A DNA stretch of 6,721 bases. Source: Acidobacteriaceae bacterium. GTDB lineage: Bacteria; Acidobacteriota; Terriglobia; Bryobacterales; Bryobacteraceae. Position 1 is the stretch's first letter. The number at the start of each line of letters is the position of its first letter. Positions 1-5,493 of this stretch are shown here, in pieces. Under the pieces are notes generated by a model. The model was given only the letters and a program-made list of their open reading frames with translations, searched no databases and had not been told where the DNA came from. Position numbers and translations under genes: made by a program. Location: assembly GCA_019239585.1 (NCBI GenBank), contig JAFAZU010000051.1, positions 1-6,721 of the forward strand, given 5' to 3'.

Positions 1-364
1 GCAGCAGCGCATCAATGCCCACCATCCAAAATGGCGCAGTCGTATAAAACAGCGCGGCGAGACCACTGGGCACGTACTCCTCCGCAGTGGCGAGAAACCC
101 ATTTCCGACACCGATACAGATGACTCCATAGATGGCCGTCAATAGCAACTCACGTCCTTGCGGCAAAGGGATGCCCGACAGCGCAGCAGCAATCAGTAAA
201 ATACTGCCGGAAATAACATAGCGGATCGCAATCAGATACAGGGGAAGGCTTTCCAATCCGATTCGTATACCCAGATAAGTTGTTCCCCAGAAAAGGCAAA
301 CTGCCGCTAATGCTAGGTAAGCGACACGACTATTATGCTGCTTATGAATGTGCGTCAGCCTCAT
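1..364 (-). CDS. EamA-family (DMT) transporter, N-terminal part; runs off the left edge
   Basis: The 121 visible residues form the first EamA repeat of a drug/metabolite transporter-superfamily inner-membrane protein. After a short basic N-terminus (MRLTHIHK) four hydrophobic segments follow at about residues 14-36, 42-63, 72-91 and 101-121. The first carries the family hallmark FWGTTYLGIRIG (25-36), and the fourth contains the TTAPFW stretch typical of the end of the first EamA repeat. A full-length member is about 290-300 residues, so roughly 60% lies outside the window. The start is the ATG at 364-362, which overlaps the stop of the zinc-ribbon gene as TGATG. No good Shine-Dalgarno sequence precedes it, so coupled translation is likely. 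EamA proteins export metabolites, amino acids or drugs; the substrate cannot be told from sequence. The family call is firm; the exact start is likely but not certain. Confidence 0.88.
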   Translation of the reverse strand, partial: MRLTHIHKQHNSRVAYLALAAVCLFWGTTYLGIRIGLESLPLYLIAIRYVISGSILLIAAALSGIPLPQGRELLLTAIYGVICIGVGNGFLATAEEYVPSGLAALFYTTAPFWMVGIDALL

Positions 365-543
365 CAGTAGTAGTCGGCACAGCTCATGAAATAGCCGCAG
401 CGTTCGCACAACAGCTTGCAATGACGGTTTGTCAAGCGTTCATCGCAATTCGGACAGAACAGCATAGGTTGTTCGGAATGTAGCTCCTCACCTTCTACGG
501 ATTTTGGAGTTTCATCATTAGAATTTATATCAGTTCGGCCCAT
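364..543 (-). CDS. Small Cys-rich zinc-ribbon protein (59 aa)
   Basis: This short gene encodes 59 residues: an acidic, polar first half (about 1-26, rich in D, E, N and S) and a compact Cys-rich second half. The cysteines are at 30, 33, 42, 46, 49 and 55. Two knuckles, CPNC (30-33) and CERC (46-49), are about 12 residues apart, which fits a four-Cys zinc ribbon. Cys42 and Cys55 are extra, and the protein ends SCADYY. The ATG at 543 is the first possible start, because an in-frame TGA lies two codons upstream. It overlaps the end of the Uma2-like frame by 19 bases. The stop overlaps the EamA start as TGATG. Met27 (ATG at 465) is an alternative start giving only the ribbon. Function is unknown: it could bind nucleic acid, act as a metal-binding accessory to the transporter, or be a free-standing ribbon. 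Confidence 0.72.
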   Translation of the reverse strand: MGRTDINSNDETPKSVEGEELHSEQPMLFCPNCDERLTNRHCKLLCERCGYFMSCADYY

Positions 544-785
544 ATCTCAGACAGCGGGACAACAATGGTTTCACCGCTCGGCAGCCGACCCATCAGTTGC
601 GTGCGCTGCTCCTCCAGATCCGTTGAGTACTCCCACGCTCTTTGCTTTTCCGGCCAGATCACCCAGGCGAGCGGACACTCAAGATTCAGCAGACGTTCAG
701 CCCGGACGAACAGGTCGCCGATAGTTTGGCCCGGTGTATAAAGTTTGACGCCCCACAGGGGTAACTCCAGCGCCCACACTAACAA
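525..785 (-). pseudogene. 5'-truncated Uma2/DUF820-like nuclease-fold fragment
   Basis: The frame encodes about 86 residues resembling the C-terminal half of Uma2 (DUF820) proteins, which have a restriction-endonuclease-like fold and are usually about 180-200 residues long. The strand pattern matches: PLWGVKLYTPGQT (9-21), then a helix with RAERLL (28-33), then PLAWVIWPEKQRAWEY (38-53), then a terminal PLSEIWAEL (77-85). The N-terminal half is absent. The frame opens at a TAA (806-804) just beyond the ADOP stop, with no ATG and no Shine-Dalgarno sequence; TTG at 785 or GTG at 779 are the only weak starts. Family acidic and lysine positions (the PDxxxEV and following K regions) appear substituted here (PLWGVKL, FVRAE), which fits decay. 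It lies 26 bases downstream of the ADOP. It could still be a translated small protein, since the C-terminal half is intact. The family call rests on pattern memory. Confidence 0.5.
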
Positions 786-811
786 GAGTTTCTCATAGCC
801 GCTTTAAAGCT

Positions 812-3526
812 TTACTCCTCACGCAGCGCCGCAACTGGTTCTAAACGGGCCGCTTGCCGGGCAGGTATTAATGTGGCGCCGATCGCCGTTACCACCAAAA
901 GCGCCGCAGCCAAGATCAGCGTGAGCGGGTCATTTCCCTTCAGGCCAAAAAGCAGTGATTCCGCATAACGCGACAAGAGGAGAGAAGCGCTCATGCCCAC
1001 GACCAATCCAATCGCCAGCATGATGCAAGCATCTTTCAAGATCAGGGCAAAGACGTTACCCTGCGTTGCTCCCAGCGCCAGACGAACGCCGATCTCATTC
1101 CGGCGACGTGCCACCATGTACGCGATCACTCCATAAAGGCCCAGCGTGGAAAGGCAAGCCGCCAGTAGGCCAAAAGCGCCGGAAAGGTTCGCCATCAAGC
1201 GCTCTCTTAGAACGGATTGCCGAATCTGCACATCGAGCACTTTGAACTCTATCAGCAAAGTCGGATTGAGGTCGGCCACTTGACGCTGGATTGCACGCGC
1301 TACCGTGTCCAGCGAACCACGTGCGCGAATGACAAAAGTTCGGTTGTAGGGTGTTTGTGGTTGCTGATCGATAGAAAAGAAAGCAATGGGCTGTATCTGT
1401 TCGCGCAGTTCCCTGTACTTTGTATCAGCCACTAACCCAACAACTTGAAAGAGAAGATCAGCTTTTCCAACTTCCTGCTCAACCCGAAAGCTTCGTCCAA
1501 TTGGATTCTGCCCTCCGAAAAACACCTTGGCAAACGTCTGATTTACCACTGCAACGAGCGGAGCGTTCCCCTTATCGCGGCTGGTGACGTCACGACCGGC
1601 TAAAATTGGCACCTGCATTGTGGAAAAATAGCGGGGACCCACAAAATTAATCCAAGCAAGTTTGCTACCCTTAGAGGCTGAATCGTTTTCAGCATGTACT
1701 CTTTCGTTCCTTCTAAATCCGCTAATTGGCAAAATCCAGACCGGAGCAGCGGAAACAACGCCGTTAAGAGTATCAAAACGGTTTTGCAGATCTCGGAAGA
1801 GTTGCTGACGCCGATCCTCATTGGCGAAAGCTGGACCACTGCTTGTAATGCTTGCCGCCAAAACATTTTGTGAGTTAAAACCAGTTTCCGCCGCAAACAG
1901 CTTTTGCAAGCTGCGGCCGAAGAGCAGAGCGGCTACCAGCAGAACCAGAGAAAGGGCAACTTGTCCCGCAACAAGCGCCCGGCGCAGTCCGTTCCGTTCG
2001 CGTGTAGCGGTCGAATTACGTCCTCCGCGCATAGCTGCTGCGGGTACGGCTCCACTGGCGCGAATAGCGGGTGCAAGTCCGAACAATAGACATGTGGATA
2101 CGGCCAGCGCTGCCACAAAGCTAAAAACATACCAATCTATGCTGAGTGGAACAGCTACTTGATTCTGAGGACTATTGAGGAAGACGACAGTGGCTCTGCT
2201 CAGAACTTGAGCAAGACAAGCGCCCAGGACGCCGCCAATGACTGCCAGCAGCAGACTTTCGCAAAGAAGTTGCGTCAGTAAACGTGATCGTGATGCCCCG
2301 AGCGCCTGCCGCACGGCAATCTCGCGCTCTCGGGCGCTGGCGCGGGCTAATAGAAGATTGGCAAGATTGGCGCAAGCAATCAGCAATACGAGGGCTGTAA
2401 TACCCATTAAGATCCAAAGTGGATTCTCATACTGCCTGCGAAGCGATGAAACCCCCGCGCTGGCGGAAACGACGCGAAGCCTGTTCTTCAAATAAGGCTT
2501 CGCGTCTTCAGGCCGGTACTCGGCGGGCAAGCTATTACGGAAAATAGCTGGGGACAGATCGCGCAAGTGGGTGGACGCGCGTTCGATGGACCAGCCAAGC
2601 TTAAGCCGCCCTATGACTGTTAACCACCACGCCTCACGTTGATAAGGGCGGCCTTTACCGTCCTTTGCAAATAAATTATCGGTGCAGAGAGGCAGGGCGA
2701 CATCAAAACGTTGTCCCGGTTCTACTCCAAAGAAAGATGGCGGCGTGATTCCGATTACCGGAAAGCGATGACCGTTAAAACTTATGGTCTTCCCAATGGC
2801 TTTAAGATCTCCGCCAAATTCCCGCTGCCAAAAAGCATAGTTGAGAAGAGCGCCGGGAGACGAACACGAGAGTTGATCGTCCTCCGGGGAGAAGTCTCGC
2901 CCGGCAATGGGCGTTACTCCGAGAACACGGAGAAAGTTGGCGCTCACGTATAACCCTTCGGCGAAGCGCGATGGCCCGCCGGTGCTGAGGTCAAAGCGAT
3001 CTGTTCCGAAAGCGAGAACATCCGTAAAGGCTTTTTGATTTTGCTTGAGAGCCTCCACTTGCGCATAGGTAAAAGCTTGGTTGCGAGCAGAGTATGAACC
3101 GGCTATGTAAAAATCCGGCGCGGTATCGATTGCTACCAATTGTGACGGTTCTTTTACCGGTAATCCACGCAGCCGGAGTGCGTCTATCAACTGGAAAATC
3201 GCAGTATTCGCTCCAATGCCGAGTGCCAGCGAGCAAACCGCCACTACCGTGAAACCGGGGTTCAAACGTAATTGACGGAGGCCGAAAGAAAAATCAGACC
3301 ATGCCACTTCGAGCCAATTAATGACATTCATATCGCGTGTCCTTTCCTTTTGAATTCCGTAATTGCCCAGCCGTAGGCGGGCCTGCCGCCAAGCTTCTCC
3401 TTCGGGCATGCCTTCCGCCATGAGATGATCGACGCGCTCAGCTAAATGAAAACCCAGTTCGCTATCAATCTCGAGCGAGATCTTCCCGCTTCGAAAGATA
3501 TTTTGTAAGCGCGTATACCAAGGCAT
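812..3526 (-). CDS. ADOP-family ABC transporter permease (duplicated MacB/FtsX type)
   Basis: This is a 904-residue inner-membrane protein with the acidobacterial duplicated orphan permease architecture. Residues 1-75 are a soluble prefix. Residues 89-114 are the first membrane segment (NPGFTVVAVCSLALGIGANT), followed by a MacB periplasmic-core-like domain to about 330. The first FtsX domain spans about 368-492 and carries REIAVRQALGAS (402-413). A second half begins with a membrane segment at 516-537, then another periplasmic domain, then a second FtsX domain at about 783-900 with NEIGVRLALGAT (810-821) and the ending PARQAARLEPVAALR. No ATPase gene is adjacent, as is usual for ADOPs. MacB relatives couple ATP hydrolysis to export or envelope work; the substrate is unknown. 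The ATG at 3526 is preferred over the in-frame GTG at 3535 because GGTGA lies 5 bases before the ATG and the GTG is part of that site. It lies 13 bases after the padR stop, in one transcript. Confidence 0.93.
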   Translation of the reverse strand: MPWYTRLQNIFRSGKISLEIDSELGFHLAERVDHLMAEGMPEGEAWRQARLRLGNYGIQKERTRDMNVINWLEVAWSDFSFGLRQLRLNPGFTVVAVCSLALGIGANTAIFQLIDALRLRGLPVKEPSQLVAIDTAPDFYIAGSYSARNQAFTYAQVEALKQNQKAFTDVLAFGTDRFDLSTGGPSRFAEGLYVSANFLRVLGVTPIAGRDFSPEDDQLSCSSPGALLNYAFWQREFGGDLKAIGKTISFNGHRFPVIGITPPSFFGVEPGQRFDVALPLCTDNLFAKDGKGRPYQREAWWLTVIGRLKLGWSIERASTHLRDLSPAIFRNSLPAEYRPEDAKPYLKNRLRVVSASAGVSSLRRQYENPLWILMGITALVLLIACANLANLLLARASAREREIAVRQALGASRSRLLTQLLCESLLLAVIGGVLGACLAQVLSRATVVFLNSPQNQVAVPLSIDWYVFSFVAALAVSTCLLFGLAPAIRASGAVPAAAMRGGRNSTATRERNGLRRALVAGQVALSLVLLVAALLFGRSLQKLFAAETGFNSQNVLAASITSSGPAFANEDRRQQLFRDLQNRFDTLNGVVSAAPVWILPISGFRRNERVHAENDSASKGSKLAWINFVGPRYFSTMQVPILAGRDVTSRDKGNAPLVAVVNQTFAKVFFGGQNPIGRSFRVEQEVGKADLLFQVVGLVADTKYRELREQIQPIAFFSIDQQPQTPYNRTFVIRARGSLDTVARAIQRQVADLNPTLLIEFKVLDVQIRQSVLRERLMANLSGAFGLLAACLSTLGLYGVIAYMVARRRNEIGVRLALGATQGNVFALILKDACIMLAIGLVVGMSASLLLSRYAESLLFGLKGNDPLTLILAAALLVVTAIGATLIPARQAARLEPVAALREE

Positions 3527-3539
3527 GACAATCACCGAA

Positions 3540-3875
3540 TCACGAATACTGAAGCACCTGCGATACGCCGCGCGTCAGCCGCTCCCAGCTTTCCTTTTCC
3601 AGGGCTAACTGAGCGCGTCCACGCTCGGTAATGGCGTAAAACTTTGCTTTACGACCCTTATCAGTCACCTGCCACTTGGACGAAAGCCAGCGATCCTGCT
3701 CCATCCGGTGGAGTGCTGGGTATAAAGACCCTTCCTCGACACGCAACAAGTCTGTAGATACTGACTGAATATGTGCGCACAGCCCATAACCGTGTAGCGG
3801 GCCCCGCGTTTCCAGCGTGCGTAAGACCAGTAAAGTTAGTGTCCCTTGCAGTTTGTCGTTGTTTGATTTTCCCAT
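3540..3875 (-). CDS. PadR-family transcriptional regulator
   Basis: This 111-residue winged-helix regulator lacks the long C-terminal helical domain of larger PadR proteins (short, ADOP-associated type). The DNA-binding domain covers about residues 8-85: LQGTLTLLVLRTLE (9-22), the near-invariant GPLHGYGL (25-32), the recognition-helix region VEEGSLYPALHRME (46-59), and the wing with KGRKAKFYAITERGR (73-87). The end (88-111) is a dimerisation helix. Short PadR proteins of this type sit directly upstream of ADOP genes in Acidobacteriota and probably repress the unit, releasing it on a ligand or stress signal; that role is inferred here. The gene has its own promoter (3894-3922) and precedes the permease by 13 bases. 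The sequence before the ATG at 3875 (AGCTAGGC) is only a weak ribosome-binding site, and the predicted leader is very short. Confidence 0.93.
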   Translation of the reverse strand: MGKSNNDKLQGTLTLLVLRTLETRGPLHGYGLCAHIQSVSTDLLRVEEGSLYPALHRMEQDRWLSSKWQVTDKGRKAKFYAITERGRAQLALEKESWERLTRGVSQVLQYS

Positions 3876-3890
3876 GCCTAGCTAGATATG
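3873..3890 (-). promoter_or_regulatory. Candidate PadR operator (18-base imperfect dyad)
   Basis: The minus strand reads CATATCTAGCTAGGCATG here. It is a dyad with 7 of 9 half-site positions paired: an uninterrupted CTAGCTAG core (3885-3878) plus flanking CAT and ATG. It covers the expected transcription start and the padR start codon, where a repressor would block its own transcription. PadR proteins bind dyads and often autoregulate, but the sequence does not match an ADOP-PadR site I know well, so the role is inference. Chance occurrence of an 8-base palindrome is possible. Confidence 0.3.
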
Positions 3891-3893
3891 CTT

Positions 3894-3922
3894 AGTGTAG
3901 AACCGGCATCAGCCCGTGTCAA
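3894..3922 (-). promoter_or_regulatory. Sigma-70-type promoter for the padR-ADOP unit
   Basis: On the minus strand a perfect -35 box TTGACA (3922-3917) is followed after exactly 17 bases by TACACT (3899-3894), which matches 4 of 6 positions of the -10 consensus. Transcription would begin near 3887, leaving a leader of only about 12 bases before the padR ATG at 3875. The -35 box lies inside the remnant frame of the broken toxin-like gene, at its CTTGACACG codons. It is the best promoter match I found in the window. Confidence 0.65.
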
Positions 3923-3986
3923 GGAAAATCAATGTGGATTGTAATGATAAGGGAGAGCAGCGTGGGTCAATAAAAACGAGCTTCAT
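3909..3986 (-). pseudogene. Remnant of a toxin-like partner gene (possibly DUF5615), truncated
   Basis: A 25-codon frame starts at an ATG overlapping the DUF433 remnant's stop as ATGA (3986-3983), the arrangement usual for antitoxin-toxin pairs. It begins MKLVFIDPRCSPLSLQ, loosely like the MKLLFDENLSP-type N-terminus of DUF5615 PIN-like toxins with one residue inserted, and then stops at TGA 3911-3909. A full toxin would be about 110-120 residues. The fragment ends inside the padR promoter region. The match is short and may be coincidental; the overlap with a DUF433 frame is the main support. Confidence 0.35.
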
Positions 3987-4147
3987 GATGTCATAGCGGA
4001 TTCGAGTATGCTCATTACCTGATCCCGCATAACTGTGGGAAAGTCTAACAATAACTCGTCAATGGAATAACCCTTGCTCAAGTAGTTGAACCGATTCTGG
4101 CTGGGGACACGAGTTCCAAGGAACACGGCATAAAAATCTGGTGTCCT
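3983..4147 (-). pseudogene. 5'-truncated DUF433-family antitoxin-like remnant
   Basis: The 54-codon open frame has the core of DUF433 proteins: FLGTRVPSQNRFNYL (9-23) matches the family's GTRVPV...FDYL pattern, SKGYSIDELLLDFP (24-37) matches the GxSxDEFLxDFP helix, and RDQVMSILESA (41-51) matches the REQ...LE end. DUF433 proteins are small helix-turn-helix proteins of about 75-110 residues, often antitoxins next to DUF5615 toxins. The N-terminal 20-30 residues are missing: the frame opens directly after TAG 4150-4148, next to the hairpin downstream of the M48 gene. No ATG is present; GTG at 4126 is the only start-like codon and has no Shine-Dalgarno sequence. The remaining sequence has no internal stop, so the decay may be recent. 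It fills most of the 338-base gap between padR and the M48 gene; the rest of that gap shows only the hairpin and the padR promoter. Confidence 0.6.
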
Positions 4148-4155
4148 CTAAAGTG

Positions 4156-4190
4156 TTACAGGCTCCCGACTTACTGTCAGGAGCCTGTAA
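4156..4190 (-). terminator. Strong hairpin 3' of the M48 protease gene
   Basis: Perfect 11-base arms TTACAGGCTCC (4156-4166) and GGAGCCTGTAA (4180-4190) face each other. In the minus-strand RNA the stem extends inward by UGAC/GUCG (one U-G pair) to about 15 pairs with a loop of AGUAA. It begins 23 bases after the M48 stop. There is no U-run after the stem on either strand, so it is not a textbook intrinsic terminator. It may be a weak terminator, a processing or stability hairpin, or a rho-assisted end. The extra wobble pair favours action on minus-strand transcripts. Confidence 0.55.
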
Positions 4191-4213
4191 AAGATACTGA
4201 AAAATGCGTGAAT

Positions 4214-5287
4214 TTACTCGCTGGGAGGCGGCGTGCTGGTGCTGTTTGCGTCACCACCGTCTGAAGGACGCCGCTTCAGCTTGGGACGATCATCTTCGTC
4301 GCCCTTGGACTTTTTAGACGGATCGGTTTCGTCCTCAATGGGGGCGGTTGAATTGGGGTTACGGCGCAAGGTCGGCTTGTTCGGGTCCTCATTGGCCTTA
4401 TCCGGGCGGCGCTGGTTTTCCAGCATAGCTAAGCGCGCTTTCACGTCGTTGAACTCGGACGTGGTCACCACGTACTCAGGACGGGCTTTCAATTCGGAAA
4501 CTTCTTTCTGGGTTTTCTCGATACGATCATCCGTTGGGGGGTGGGTTGAGAAGAGCTTGGAAACAGTACCGGGTTTACGCTTCTCCAGGGTCTGAATTTT
4601 CTCGAAGAAATCGACAAAAGCCGTCGGATCGTACCCGGTTTTGTACATATACTGCACGCCCAGGTAATCGGCCTCCGCTTCCTGTCCACGGCTGAACTTC
4701 AGGAAGGTCAAGGGGACCAGCAAGCCGGAAGCCTGGTAAATACCGTAAGCTGCCGCGCCGCCCATGAAAATGAGCGGAATCGTCGCAAGCTGGGCAATTT
4801 CACCGCGAGTCGCCTGCCGCGTAGCATGCCGCGCCGCCACGTGAGCAATCTCGTGCGCCATGACACCGGCCAGTTCCGCTTCCGTGTCGGCTTTCAAGAT
4901 CAAACCGGATTGCACAAAGAAGAACCCGCCTGGCAAGGCAAAAGCATTGACCACCGGATCTTCAATAACTTTAATAGTGAACGGCACCTTGGCATCCGAA
5001 TTACGGACCAGGTTCTGGCCGACACGGTTGACATACTCAGCCACAATCGGGTCATTGATGACCTTGGATTGCCGCTCCACCTGCTGGGCCAGGCTTTTGC
5101 CCAAAGCGATCTCTTTTTCTAGAGAGTAGAAGTTCACCTTACCGCTGACATTCCGGTCGCCAATGGCGTCAGGGTCCTTTTTGCTGTTTTTCTCTTTATC
5201 CCCTCCGGCAAAAGAGGCAGAGGGAACGGAAAGAAGGCATGCCAGAAGCAGGCTAACGGAAGATCTTAAATGAACGAAGCGCCGCAT
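4214..5287 (-). CDS. M48-family zinc metalloprotease, exported (BepA/LoiP-like)
   Basis: This 357-residue protein is an exported zinc endopeptidase, probably acting in envelope protein quality control. A signal peptide spans about 1-27 (MRRF, a hydrophobic core, then SASFA before GGDK). A cysteine at 17 after LLLA could be a poor lipobox, but the hydrophobic residues after it argue against that. The substrate-cleft motif NAFALPGG is at 114-121. HEIAH (145-149) gives zinc ligands H145 and H149 and catalytic E146. The third ligand is probably E203 in SRGQEAEAD (199-207). STHPPTDDRI (247-256) is the usual THPxxxxR segment. A hydrophobic stretch at about 167-197 may touch the membrane. There is no TPR domain as in BepA; instead residues about 290-357 are a charged, Pro-rich, probably disordered tail. 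AAAGGAG four bases before the ATG at 5287 fixes the start. It diverges from the aminotransferase gene. Confidence 0.95.
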   Translation of the reverse strand: MRRFVHLRSSVSLLLACLLSVPSASFAGGDKEKNSKKDPDAIGDRNVSGKVNFYSLEKEIALGKSLAQQVERQSKVINDPIVAEYVNRVGQNLVRNSDAKVPFTIKVIEDPVVNAFALPGGFFFVQSGLILKADTEAELAGVMAHEIAHVAARHATRQATRGEIAQLATIPLIFMGGAAAYGIYQASGLLVPLTFLKFSRGQEAEADYLGVQYMYKTGYDPTAFVDFFEKIQTLEKRKPGTVSKLFSTHPPTDDRIEKTQKEVSELKARPEYVVTTSEFNDVKARLAMLENQRRPDKANEDPNKPTLRRNPNSTAPIEDETDPSKKSKGDEDDRPKLKRRPSDGGDANSTSTPPPSE

Positions 5288-5304
5288 ACGACTCCTTTAC
5301 GACA

Positions 5305-5327
5305 GGTACGGGTCTGTACCCAGTATA
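5305..5327 (-). promoter_or_regulatory. Probable -10 region of the M48 gene with a small dyad at the start point
   Basis: On the minus strand TATACT (5327-5322) matches 5 of 6 positions of the -10 consensus and lies 34 bases before the M48 ATG. No good -35 box is found at 17 bases; the sequence there is GCTGCC, inside the left arm of the 11-base inverted repeat. GGTAC (5305-5309) and GTACC (5316-5320) form a small dyad around the expected start point. A weak or activator-dependent promoter is possible. Confidence 0.35.
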
Positions 5328-5338
5328 GGACGAAATCA

Positions 5339-5385
5339 ATGCCCGGCAGCAAATGATGGGAGCAAAAGACTTCACTGCCGGGCAT
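5339..5385. repeat. 11-base perfect inverted repeat in the divergent promoter region
   Basis: ATGCCCGGCAG (5339-5349) and CTGCCGGGCAT (5375-5385) are exact reverse complements separated by 25 bases. The left arm overlaps the place of a -35 box for the M48 gene; the right arm lies just before the ribosome-binding region of the aminotransferase gene. Possible roles are paired binding sites for a regulator shared by both genes, or a leader hairpin. No family-specific operator is recognised. Confidence 0.55.
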
Positions 5386-5388
5386 AAC

Positions 5389-5493
5389 AGGAGATACATG
5401 GGTGTAACGTATGCTCGGAGAGATGGGTTTCGAAAATATTGCCGATTTTGTAGCAGAAGGGACGGCGCCGATTTACGAGCAGTACCGCCATGA
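5389..5493 (+). other. Possible 31-codon leader frame with a strong ribosome-binding site
   Basis: AGGAG (5390-5394) stands four bases before an ATG at 5398, the best Shine-Dalgarno/ATG pairing upstream of the aminotransferase. That ATG is in another frame (+1 relative to the aminotransferase) and runs 31 codons to TGA at 5491-5493, overlapping the aminotransferase N-terminus. The peptide (MGVTYARRDG...) has no recognisable features beyond a CRFC motif. It could be a real upstream frame that lowers or couples translation, a chance feature, or the true start followed by an indel. Confidence 0.3.

Noticed and set aside
280..483. 67-codon plus-strand frame over the zinc-ribbon and EamA starts
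   Set aside because: It is antisense to two better-supported genes, has no family features and no Shine-Dalgarno sequence.
801..810. Perfect palindrome GCTTTAAAGC just after the ADOP stop
   Set aside because: It is too short and AT-rich to support a terminator (no U-run follows) or an attachment site.
1821..2162. 113-codon plus-strand frame within the permease
   Set aside because: It is antisense to a continuous, well-conserved FtsX-type coding region; its composition is that of a shadow frame.
3527..3535. GTG at 3535 as the ADOP start
   Set aside because: The GTG forms part of the GGTGA site that is well placed for ATG 3526; nothing resembling a ribosome-binding site precedes the GTG.
4156..4190. 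Terminal inverted repeats of a miniature transposable element
   Set aside because: The arms face each other with a loop of only 13 bases and no flanking target duplication; a transcript hairpin explains them better.
4233..4595. 120-codon plus-strand frame opposite the M48 C-terminus
   Set aside because: It mirrors the low-complexity charged tail of the protease; Ser/Arg-rich composition with no domain pattern.
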